From the NCBI GenBank assembly GCA_025677815.1, contig JAIXMP010000015.1, positions 1 through 64,000 on the forward strand: a DNA stretch of 64,000 nt, in the 5' to 3' direction. The position numbers and the translations under genes were made by a program. Source of the DNA: Phascolomyces articulosus (taxonomy: Eukaryota > Mucoromycota > Mucoromycetes > Mucorales > Lichtheimiaceae). Shown here piece after piece: positions 38,220 to 51,800 of the stretch. The notes under the pieces were generated by a model. The model searched no databases, had not been told where the DNA came from, and worked only from the letters and a program-made list of their open reading frames with translations. Each line of letters begins with the position of its first letter. Position 1 is the stretch's first letter.

Positions 38220-38717
38220 ATGCGTTTATTAAAATTGAAAGTATTTATCATAATGCTCACTAGTGACTTGGCACTTGAGAGAAACCAACAGAAAATAGAA
38301 AAAAGAATGAACCAATACGATGGACAGAATGTAACTGTTGGGGTTATCTTTGAAAGTAGGGGAAGTCGAAAGCAATTTTTTTATTGTTGTTACCCATTAA
38401 TGACGAAAGACTACATACGTATAATGCATGATATTTGTATAAGAGGCAAGAAAATGAGCAAGTATTATTATTATATAGAACAACATTACGTATCTTCCGT
38501 ATTTGTGGATGAATATCTGAACAACATCTCTATTATGGATGTAGTTATTAATGGGATTTACCATTCTACATTTTTATGTGAATATTCTCTTTTTCAGTAT
38601 AAATGTTCACCAAAAGTCGAAAAAATAATAGCAAATAATTGGTTTTGCATCGATAATTCTTATCTCCCTTTTGCACGAAGGGATAATAAATCCTCCTTCA
38701 TGGATTCAGGAGTATAG
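38220..38717 (+). CDS. Orphan ORF, function unknown
   Basis: An uninterrupted frame of 165 codons from ATG 38220, unlikely by chance at this AT content. It is rich in Tyr, Ile, Lys and Cys (QNVTVGVIFESRGSRKQFFY ... KKMSKYYYYIEQHYVSS). An upstream frame at 37901-38212 (MENHQGFP...) could be joined to it: an acceptor ending ccttcag near 38172 and a phase-1 donor near 37927 or 37964 would keep frame and extend the N-terminus through IAIENLKQNIL. No signal peptide, membrane segment or known domain is evident. It may be a fast-evolving gene or a relic. Confidence 0.4.
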   Translation: MRLLKLKVFIIMLTSDLALERNQQKIEKRMNQYDGQNVTVGVIFESRGSRKQFFYCCYPLMTKDYIRIMHDICIRGKKMSKYYYYIEQHYVSSVFVDEYLNNISIMDVVINGIYHSTFLCEYSLFQYKCSPKVEKIIANNWFCIDNSYLPFARRDNKSSFMDSGV

Positions 38718-39178
38718 CATCATTCACTTCTTATTCGTACCCTGAACATCACATGTCCGTTTAGATAGTATTTTTTTTACAAGATCAGATGTGCTATATA
38801 AAAAACCATATTTATTGTATGTCCATAAAAAACTCATTTAACTAAATTAAAAAATAACCCAAAACCCCCAATACATAAATCACAATCACATCCAATTTTC
38901 TATCCAACATATCGAGCTGTTTATGATGGTCCAATCCACCCTTTTATTATTATTTTTTAATTGATTTAAATCTTTTCCCCTGTAAAGCAAAGGGAAAAAT
39001 GGAAGGTTTTGTTGTTTTTATTATTCGATTCATGTCGAGCAAATGAAGTTATTACGTACATCATTATTGTTTCCAGAAAAGTTATAGGGGGAGTGGGAGG
39101 GAGAATAAAGTGCGCATGAGAAATATAATTTCAATCATCATAGGCTAAGCCTTGTAACTGTTACTGTTGTTGTTATTT
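38718..39178. other. Intergenic, 3' side of histone H3
   Basis: AT-rich. No gene or histone-type stem-loop was recognised. As in other fungi, the H3 mRNA is probably polyadenylated. Confidence 0.4.
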
Positions 39179-42123
<2,945 letters not shown>

Positions 42124-43218
42124 AACATCAAGAAAGCAACCAGTGTTTATATTATCATTTTATTATTATTATTATTATTATTATATACTTATTTTACTAT
42201 CTGCTTTGATGGGCGAGACCTTTGTCCTTCACCAATCCGTAGGACAGTGTTCTTGTAACCACAAAAAAATGGGTAAGGGTACACGTGTACCACACATTAA
42301 TTTTTTTAAAAATATATCTTTCTTTTCTATATGATCTATTATATAATGAAAATAATAATAATAATAATAATAGTAATAATAAGAATCATTCATCTTTTTT
42401 ATTTAACATTATCTTCAAGTACTATTTCTATAGTTGAAGAAGTCTAATGGAGATAATAATAAAAAGAAATCCAAAGAGGAAAGAAATCATTATTGAGTAT
42501 TATTCCTGGAATTAAACACCCACCAGAAAAAAAAAGAGTAAGATACTATATTTAGTATTTGTTGGTTGCAAAATTGATGAGTACGATCGAAATGAGAGCT
42601 CACTCAGAATTCTAAATGTCAACGGACCTTGAAATGATAGCTTAAAGATGTTGTCCATTTGCATTGGTTCTTGTCTTTTATGTATATATATATATATACC
42701 AAAGACCCTCAAAATCTGAAACTAATAATAACTAATTATGCATATATATATAAGATCTGGAACGTTTTAAAAGGAATATTTAGTTATTATGGGGGTTTCC
42801 GTGACAGAAAAAAAAAGAAAATAGAAATTGTGTATCTTGGCAAGTTATGTACGTAACAGAAAAAAAAACAAGATCCGACAAAAAGACAAGGTAAAAAGTA
42901 AATGGAACAACAATCATATAAGTTGAAATAACCGATAATTAACATATAGTTATGTACACTCACACATACACAGACACACATAATAGAGTCAATTACACAC
43001 ACGTTTTTTTTCCTATTTATTTTTATATAGTTTTCTTTCGATATCCGCTTCTTTTTTTTCACTTTTCTTTCACTCATTTTCTTTCTTATTTTTAGTACTT
43101 CTTCCCTTTTTTTTCGCCTGTCTTTCCTTTTTTTTCTTCTTCTTTCCTTTCACCCAAAACTCTTAAATAACAACTACCACATTAATAGCAACAACAATAA
43201 CAACAACACCTTCTTCCA
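42124..43218. other. Intergenic with ATT/TAA microsatellites
   Basis: No gene was found. It contains ATT repeats at about 42160-42184 and TAA repeats at about 42344-42382. A long CT-rich tract at about 43060-43160 precedes the next gene. Confidence 0.5.
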
Positions 43219-45122
43219 ATGCGCCAAACACTACTTTGGATTGCAGCTTTAACAGCTTCAGTTATTGCTGATCCTATTACTACTATTCCACTTTATCGTC
43301 GAAGTAATGATAACGGTATCATTAAAGCTAGTGCGGATGAGCTTGATAACGGTGTGGTATGGATTGGCTACTGGTCTCATTCGATATACGATACTATTAT
43401 AAACAACATTACGAATCGTAGTATTGATGATGAACTTTTAATTTATGATATATTATAGCTCGGTGGCAAGGTGTTGATTGGTACTCCACCTCAAGAATTC
43501 ACTATGGCTTTTGATACAAGTAAGGAATCATACTATCAATACTGTTATTGATTTGTTTGATCTATAACTCTTTTTTAAAAAATAATTATTTTTAGATACT
43601 GGTTTTTCTTGGGTTCGCGGCTCTCGTGTACGTTATAAACCACCTTATTTTTCTTTTAATTTTGTCGTTTAGCCGGAACGAATTAATAAGGGGGAAAAGT
43701 CTAATTTATATATTTTTATCAAAATTATTTATAGTGTAAGAGCGAAAATTGTCTTGATCGTTGTACTTATTATTCTCGACGTTCTGAAACCGCAGTATCA
43801 ACTGGTCAAAAACTCAAGGTGAAATATGGTGAAGCATGTGTAGAAACTACTATTTATCTTGATACTGTCGAATTTGGCGGTGTTCCTGTTGAAAATATGC
43901 CATTCGGTGGTGCTTATAGAATGACTGGCTTTGATCAAGGCTTTGGTAAAGATTATACATTTATATATTTTTCTTTATATTTAATATATTAATATAACAT
44001 GAATACTAACATTTATATTTATATATATATATATATTCAATATATAAGATGGTTATCTTGGTCTTGGCCGTAACGTTGATTTCAATAAAACACACATTTA
44101 CTCTAGTGCAGCCCAAGGTCTTGCAAAGCGTGCTGCTTTACCAGACTCCTCCTTTGTTACTAATGCCTATCAACAAGGTACCGGTATGGATAGTGCTCAA
44201 TTCGGTATGTTCACTACCAGTTCCAGTGATAATGGATTCGGTTCAGATGGTACTGCATCTCCAGGAGGACAAACTACTCCTGATCAACAACAACCTCAAC
44301 AACCTAATCAACCTCCTACCCCATCCGGCAACACCACTGAACCAGCTCAACCTAGCGAACAACCGCAACAACCGCAACAACCTAATGAAGAACAACAACC
44401 TGATCCTAATGAAGAAGTCACTTCGGGTGGTTTTGGTTTCTTTAAGCGTCATTACGATGAACCTGCTGGTTATCTTGTTCTCGGTAATTATATATATATG
44501 CATCTATAGGTTTAAAATTCTTTCATAATAATAGCATACTTATGCACGAAAAATTGTCATAAAATTTATTATAGGTGGTATTGATAAGAGCGCCATTAAA
44601 GGTGATATTGCTTATATTGATCTTGTCGATAGCAGCTCTGGTAGTGCCAATTGGGAAGTCCCCATCTCGCTTGTCCGTTTCGAAATGGATCTCATTTTGC
44701 AACAAAAGAAGAATGCAAAAGCTTTGATTAGCACTTCTCAAAACTTTATTTCCATGCCTTATGATCAAGCTGAGATTTTCCATGAAGTATTTGGTGGCAA
44801 ATTCCAAGAAAGCTCAAAGACCTACAAGGTCAAGTGTAGCAAAATCAAGGATTTACCTCGTTTGAAACTCTATTTGGGTGATTGGGCTGTAGAAATTCCA
44901 CCTCAATATTGGACCCGTGTTATTGATGCTCCTACTGATTGCTGTGCTACACGTATTGCTCGTGGTGAATCTGATCGTGATTGGATTTTGGGTACTAGCT
45001 TTACTAACCTCTTTTATACCACCTTTGATCCTGTTGAAGAAAAACTTGGTTTGGCACTCAAGAAGGGTCAAAAGAATGATGGACTCAAGTTAGTCGATAA
45101 GAGTCATCTTCTTGATAATTAA
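43219..45122 (+). CDS. Aspartic-protease-like (A1, pepsin-fold) protein with altered catalytic motifs
   Basis: Six exons: 43219-43356, 43459-43519, 43596-43627, 43735-43945, 44049-44483 and 44575-45122 (474 residues). A signal peptide (MRQTLLWIAALTASVIADP) points to secretion or the vacuole. The pepsin fold is shown by KVLIGTPPQEFTMAFDT, NTGFSWVRGSR, KVKYGEACVETTIYLDTVEFGG, GYLGLGR and the late WILGTSFTNLFYTTFDP. The first active-site motif reads FDTNTGFSWV: the Asp is present but the DTG glycine is Asn. At the second site, where VDTGT is expected, it reads ALISTSQNFISMP, so the Asp is Ser. A Gln/Pro/Asn-rich insert (about residues 210-275) is unusual. The donor of exon 1 could instead be 43353. 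Likely a pseudoprotease or binding protein, by inference. Confidence 0.82.
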
Positions 45123-45515
45123 AAGAATTATATAATTATATATATATAATAACAACATCACTTATACTCCACACATTCCCTAACAAAACCAAATCACTAA
45201 ATTAAACCATTTCCCTTTCCTCTCTTTTTTTTTATTATTTTGTAAAGTATCATTTTTTCCTTCCTTGTTCCCTTTTTTATTATCCACGAAAAGAAGTTAA
45301 ATCACCCTTCTTATTATTCGAGATTTTTTGTTAAAAAAAAGGAACAATCACTATTATCTTCATATTACAAAGTTTTCTTCAAAAAAACCACAATTCATTA
45401 AAGAAATATATAAAAAAATCCCAACTGTGCTGGCACTGGATTATTAGAACTGAAAAAAAGTACCGCAAATTGATTTTTTTTTTTGACACCCAACTCTTTT
45501 CTTTCTCTCTATAAC
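45123..45515. other. Intergenic spacer
   Basis: AT-rich spacer between tandem genes. Nothing specific was seen beyond pyrimidine-rich sequence before the prefoldin start. Confidence 0.4.
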
Positions 45516-46446
45516 ATGGCAACTCAAAATTTGGACGCCAATCCTCGAGGCATCCCTCGATCCCCATTTGTCGTATGTTTTTATTTAATCATTGGAACTA
45601 AAAAATAAGAAGTCGTGCCGAATTTTTATAATTGTACTGGCATACATCATGATCTAAATTCGTTACCTTATTTATTTCCACTCATGACAGGAACGCGTTG
45701 AAGATTATGTTTCTGATGCAGAACCAGCAGATGTGGTATTACGCAAATTCCAAGAAACCATCAGGTACTTTTTACGAAATTACATAATGGAGAAAGAGCG
45801 TACCAATGAAAATAGAATGATATCATATAAATATATGTCTAATAATTTTCAATAACGACAACCTAAAAAAACAGTAAATACAAATTTATGGAAGTCAATA
45901 TGTTGCAACGTCGAAAAGTATTAGAAGAAAAGATTCCAGAAATCGAAAAAACAATTGCCATGGTCGATTTCTTGGTTGAAAAACATGAATCCAACGAACC
46001 TGTTTACACTGATTATGAATTGAATGATACATTGTATGCTAAAGCAAAGGTGGAAGCTTCTGGCACTGTTTATCTTTGGTTAGGTGTAAGTAGATTCTGC
46101 TTCTCTTCATTTTTAATTACAGCTATATAACGAATGATTGCGAAATATAGGCCAATGTTATGTTAGAGTATACTTTTGAAGAGGCAAAAGATTTACTTTC
46201 ATCAAAATGTGAAACAGCAAAAACATCCTTACGAAATACGCTTGAAGATCTTGAATTTTTACGTGACCAAATTACTACAATGGAAGTCAGTATGTATCTT
46301 TCTAGTTTCTTTTTTTTTTTTTTGGAGGGGAGTGTTTTGAAGATATATGGTTATTAATTCTTGAGATATTATTATTAGATACGGCACGTGTATACAACTG
46401 GGATGTCAAACAAAGGCGATTGGCCAGAGAACAAGCTGCAAAATAA
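45516..46446 (+). CDS. PAC10: Prefoldin subunit 3 (VBP1/Pac10)
   Basis: Five exons: 45516-45572, 45691-45764, 45875-46085, 46151-46289 and 46379-46446 (182 residues). This is an alpha-type prefoldin subunit. N-terminal helix: EDYVSDAEPADVVLRKFQE, then the coiled coil KYKFMEVNMLQRRKVLEEKIPEIEKT. Next come the beta hairpins (VYTDYELNDTLYAKAKVE ... VYLWLGANVMLEYTFEEAK) and the C-terminal helix ending TARVYNWDVKQRRLARE. That ending is diagnostic for subunit 3. It acts in the hexameric cytosolic chaperone that passes actin and tubulin to CCT. Confidence 0.94.
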
Positions 46447-47060
46447 TATGGGATCATTTATGAAAAATAAAATATATATATATATGAATTTTTAGTAGAA
46501 ACCAAAGAAAATGCTGATTTGATTTAGGCTAAATATTATGGTGTGGGTATTTTTACGTACATCTGTGTTTTACATGATATGTTAAAACAGAATCGTCAAT
46601 GATGATTCTATCTTAATAGAGCTTGAGGTGATATAGCTTTTTATTTGCTTATTGTATGGATTTAACAGTCGATACCCCCAATGGCATTCTATCGATCTAT
46701 CATTGATTCTTATTGTCAGGTAGGAATTATAGAGGTTATTACTAGCTTTTAGTTTTAGTTTTCTTGTTTGGTAAAAACTGAGGCATCACAAATACAGGAA
46801 CACCATTGTATGCTCAATCAATTATTTTGTCTTGTTTGTTTAAATTCGACCAATGTATATATCAGTGATATGCAATGTATTAAGTACAAATCAAGATATT
46901 TCTAATCTAAGCCAGATCCAAACAATTATGCTTATGTCTAAATAAAGAAATAACAATGATATGAGTAAGTTAGTAAACGATTATAAGGTAACCATAATGA
47001 CACCCCTCTTAGATCCGATTCTCAGTAAATTATTAAATTTACGTATACTAACTTACCATA
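46447..47060. other. Intergenic, no gene
   Basis: AT-rich sequence without recognisable coding frames or RNA genes. Confidence 0.45.
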
Positions 47061-47195
47061 CACTACGGGAAAGAAACTTGTTAAATCTTGTTCATTCTGG
47101 TAATTTCAATAAAATTGGTACAATAGATACTTTACTAGGACCATAACAAGTTACAAATTCATGAACAAGATTTAACAAGTTTCTTTCCCCTAGTG
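47061..47195. mobile_element. CACTA-like MITE (hairpin element)
   Basis: A 29-nt perfect inverted repeat (47067-47095 and 47161-47189) extends outward to about 35 nt with one mismatch, so the 135-bp unit starts CACTA and ends TAGTG. The loop is about 65 bp and has no coding capacity. CACTA ends are the hallmark of the CACTA/EnSpm superfamily. Flanking trinucleotides ata and tta do not match exactly, so the 3-bp target duplication is not confirmed. A hairpin with this arm length could also fold in RNA. Confidence 0.6.
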
Positions 47196-48801
47196 TTATA
47201 TTTGTTCGTCTTCTTTACTTTTTATTATTCTTATTCTTTTATATAGACCAAGCATCGCAACTTTTTAAATAGCATCATTCCATAATTCTATATCACTGAC
47301 TATGACGATATACACTTTTTTTGATAAATATATATAACATTTTCCATCTATTATTATTACTCTCTTTTTTATAACCATTGCGTACGTGCTAATTTGCTTA
47401 TATCAACTTGCCAACGTGCAATGTTATTGGGTTTATATTTTCTTCACATCCTTTCGAATTAGAAATACTCTTTTTTCTTCTAGGTAAATAAATATTCCTA
47501 ACTCTTTTATGCCATTGTGCTGATGACTTGTCAGTGAAAAGAAATCCAGATACACAAAATTTCGAGTATTTTTTGGTACATATTTCTCTGAAACTATGCA
47601 AGCTTATGTTTCCGTAGTTTTTATCATGTCATGAAAAATAAACCGTTGTGGTAAAGGCAGTTATAATAAACAATTGTTTAAACTTACTGGCAATAATATA
47701 ATTATAGAAATAACCTGTAAATACTACTGTAGGTATATCCTAGTTGTAGATACCATGACTTAACGTAAAGTTAAAGTAAACATACCTGAAAAAAAAGATA
47801 CATAATAAAAGAGTATTAGTACAAGCTTTCATTACCAAAACACGAAAATAAAAAATTAGGTTTGGTATCTGTAAGGAACACGATATTAAAATTTAGACTG
47901 ACTGCATTACTATTGTGAAGATGAAAGTTTGGTGTCCGTAATAAACCCCATTAACTCGATTTCGGTATTCAGCTAATCGTTTTGGCGGAGAAGGTCCAAT
48001 TTTTTTACCAAAAAGAATAAAATGACTGATGTTTGTTATCAGCTGCCAGTTATACTGGGTTAAAAAATTACAATGAAATCAAAACTTCAAATCCAAGTTG
48101 ATTTGATTTATGCAAAAATTATAGGAATATTTCACCTTACAAACATTTAGTTATTGGTACCATATTTTATACCATGTTGGTAAAGGCTAACCAGTAAAAT
48201 ATCGCGTATACATCATGGGGATTGCATGCTTAAATTATAGAAAGGGAAGCAATATAATATATAACAAGAGGTATTTTTCTTGTTTTCATGAGTTTGGAAA
48301 CAAGCGACAGGTTTTGTATAAGTTATATAAAATAGTAAAGGATTATATAATGATTCTGAATTGTTCCAAAAAAGTTATATGCGTAAGAGATTTCATGATA
48401 GAAAATATGCCATTATGAAATGATCATTGTTAGATGAGTATCTGGGAATGGCACCATTGGTGGTGATCACTTTGAAGACAGCTACATACTTTTTTTTATA
48501 CATAAAGAGGTATGATTCAAAGGTGATTAACCTTTCCTTTAGTAAATCCCACAAGTGTATCTCATATAATTATTATTAGTATTACTGTAGACACCACTTT
48601 TATACAATAGTATATCGCAGGTACGTGGGTTGACAAACGAGGTAAAGTGGTATTTGAATAACCAACAACCAAGGTTACAAGCTGAGAAATTTTATTAACT
48701 CCCAGGAGTGTTTTCTAAACTCTCTCTCCTCTTTCCCTCATTTTTTTTTTCTTTTCCTTCTCTTCTACCTTTTTTTTTTGGCAGCTTGTTATCATAATCA
48801 A
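47196..48801. other. Intergenic with scattered coding relics upstream of TAO3
   Basis: No intact gene was found. A minus frame (47893-48018) and another at 47398-47601 look protein-like and may be relics. A strong donor-like string cag|gtacgt near 48620 and an acceptor-like tract (poly-T then ggcag, 48783) suggest a 5' UTR intron of the TAO3/MOR2 gene. Confidence 0.4.
47893..48018 (-). pseudogene. Short coding relic, family unknown
   Basis: A minus-strand frame of about 42 codons reads KKIGPSPPKRLAEYRNRVN followed by GVYYGHQTF and a stop. Its composition (Pro, Arg, Gly, Tyr) is protein-like against an AT-rich background. Downstream on the same strand, 47398-47601 reads SAQWHKRVRNIYLPRRKKS. 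Both may derive from one decayed gene or mobile element. I cannot name it. Confidence 0.25.
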
Positions 48802-51800
48802 ATGCCTAATCGTCGACATCCTCCACCATTACAACAAATACATCAGCAACACCAGACAGGAGTATCTACGTCCTCTTCTACTTCGAGTCATACCCATAAT
48901 GCTCGCTTACAACAATTAAACCGCGACCCAGGAATTCTAGCGTTTACTTCTTCTCAGTTCTCTTCTTCATCCACTCTTGTAGATAATAACAATGTACCAT
49001 TGTCAAATAATCCAACTTCACCGATTAATATACCCGCTGGAGCTCGTAGACTTCACAATAGCCGTAACCAGAGTTTAGGTTCAGCAAGTGAATTCCAATC
49101 ATCACCTCGGTCACTTGGACCTGATATTAGCATTAGCAGCAGTACGGGTTCACCCACAAATCCTTTTGAGGGATCCCCTGTTGCAGAATCACCAGTACGA
49201 CCACCTACCCGAAGAACAACCACAACACCTAACAACATACCCACAACAATGACACCACCGCCTATTCGAAAAGCAGCCAAAAGTTCGGATTATGCATTAA
49301 GTGTTGTATTTTCTCAATTCGAAGCGAGTGCTGATAAAAAAATGGAATTAATATTAAATATGGGTGTGGTAAGTTTTTGAAATTCATGCATTGGAAACTA
49401 GTCTATTTTTTGTGGGGGGGGATGAATAATGATTTTGACGCTAATCCAGTTCTGTACTCTCCCATCTTATTTTTTTCATATTTATAAAGGATGCTGAAGT
49501 GGATTTCCGAAAAATCTTAGCAGCTGGTGCTGATCAACCATTTGATAAACTGATAAAATCTTTATCATCTCTTGCTACTTCACAACAAAAACAAGTCATT
49601 GATGCGGTAATGCGGTGGCGCAGGGCAAAGATAGAACCTCTTGATCAAGATCTAGTACGCCGTGTAAGGTAAATAAGGCAATTAAAAGAAATATCCTGAA
49701 TATGTGAGACATGTTGGAGGTAGTAACATAATTGTCTTGCCCTATTATCCAAACAATTATTTATAAAGTGAATCTGCACCACTATCACGAACAAAAGATG
49801 TTACTTCAATCCTTAAAGAGCGACAATCGGTTAGTATAATTGCAATTGCACTGCTTCCTATTGGTATATAAGGATGTAATTATTGATATTCGAATCATTT
49901 AATTATAGTTAGCATCTGTCTATATATTATGTCGAGCATTGATTGAGATTGTAAAATCATTTACACCAGAAACCTTACCGGAGGATTTGGGAGAAAATTT
50001 GGAGGAAATTGTTTTTAATCAACTAAAAAAAGCTGATCCGTAAGTTACTGTATTTTATCGTTATTCTGAGAAAAAAAAATAACCGGATTTAATGTTAACG
50101 TGTTTTATGTCATATATAGAGAAGCGATTCGAAGGTCGAAAAATAGGACTGCTAGTATGGATCTATTTGCAGAATTAATAGGTGAACTATCCAATGTCCG
50201 ATTTGCGTCAGTAAGCGATCGATTTATTGCTGAACTTGAGAAGTACAACAGTCAAACAATTATGAAGGAAAGACAGAGTCACATGGAAATGTTAATTCGT
50301 GGAATGAGATTCTTAAAAATCAAAGTGAGTATTTATTGGGTCCAAAGAGGATATTATAAGAACGTATATATTCTATGAACCAAAGAGATAGAGAAAAAAA
50401 AGGCGGATGATTAAATTCTTGGATACGATACCTTTTTTTTTTACAGATATACCCATTGGATGCATTAGAAGAAACCGCGGATTTCTTGTCAAGTTGTGCA
50501 AGTTTCTTTAGAAATGCACATGGAGCCAAAGTAAAGCATAGCTATGCAAAACTTTTTGTACAATTACTACTACCAATAGCAGGAGTGAGTTGTTTTCTTA
50601 TTGTCGGATATTCGGATATCAATATTTGGATGATGGGGGGAGTTATTTATACACATAAGACTATATTTGTTTATTAGGTAGCTGTTGCTGAGGTTAATTT
50701 TCCAGCATGGGCAAAAGCAGTCGATATAGTATACCCAAGAGCGTGGAAAATGACTCTGAAACCACGACATGTCCTTGTAAGTTGTGAGATACGTGATTTT
50801 AATATGTAGTTGGATCATTTGAATGATGAATGAAACTTTCATATTTATATCGTGATTTATATAGGCTGGATATCCACTTGTTACAACATTATTGTGTGTC
50901 AGCCGGAAAGAATTCTTTGCAGCCAACTGGATGGGGGTTGTTGAAAGTTGTTACCAAAAATTTAGTAAGGTAACACCAAAGAAAATAGGATCATAATAAA
51001 AAAAGGGTTACAATTAGGAACGCGTGTTATGGCAACAAAAAGAAATTCAATTAACAATTTTCGGATATGAACTTGGTTATAGGATAAATATACCCGACAA
51101 TTAACACTTGGATGCGTTTCTCGCCTGGTTTGGTCATATCTTTTTCGATGTACTGAAAGCACTGCAATTGCATTTAAAAAATTGGATGGCATAATCAAAA
51201 CATTATTTCCACCGTTTCGACGAGCCATATATCCTTCTGAGACACCTTTGGATCATTTTATTCTCATTACCTATTTTATGTTAATGCGTGACATTGATAC
51301 TGCGATGAAGAGCGTTGTCTACTATTTACTTAATGCCGATAATGTAGCGACTACTCTACATTGGGAATATATTAATCCTGAACGTATGATTATTGCCCTT
51401 CGAGCCTTCCGCTTAATGCTTTGCGATCTTGAACGAGGAAATACACGACCACCATTCCCTGTAGATCCAGATATGCACGGTACTGGTATATCAATGAATT
51501 GCAGTGCCAACATGTTCACCAGTCCAATTCGTGCAATCAAACCTGACGTCATTGACCGAATTGAAGAGATTACACACAAATCACTACTTAGTTTGGATCA
51601 AGCATTCGGTCGGCTTATTGTATTGGACGATAAAACAGTTGTACAAAAACCACCAGGGAGCATGAGCTCAAATACTAGTAGTGGTGGTCTTGGTGGTGGC
51701 AATTATTCTGTTCCCATGTTTGTGAACAGTGTCGGTATATCTGGTACATCCGAGAGTGGTCCACAAGTGCAACATCAGTACCCCTCATTCGCCATATCCT

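Noticed and set aside
42270..42300. ATGGGTAAGGGTACACG start resembling a ribosomal protein N-terminus
   Set aside because: The frame turns into AT-driven sequence after a few codons and no continuation exon was found.
51018..51080. In-frame exon-like segment within TAO3 intron 8
   Set aside because: Using the acceptor at 51017 leads to a stop shortly after. Skipping to 51083 gives the conserved DKYTRQLTLG continuation.
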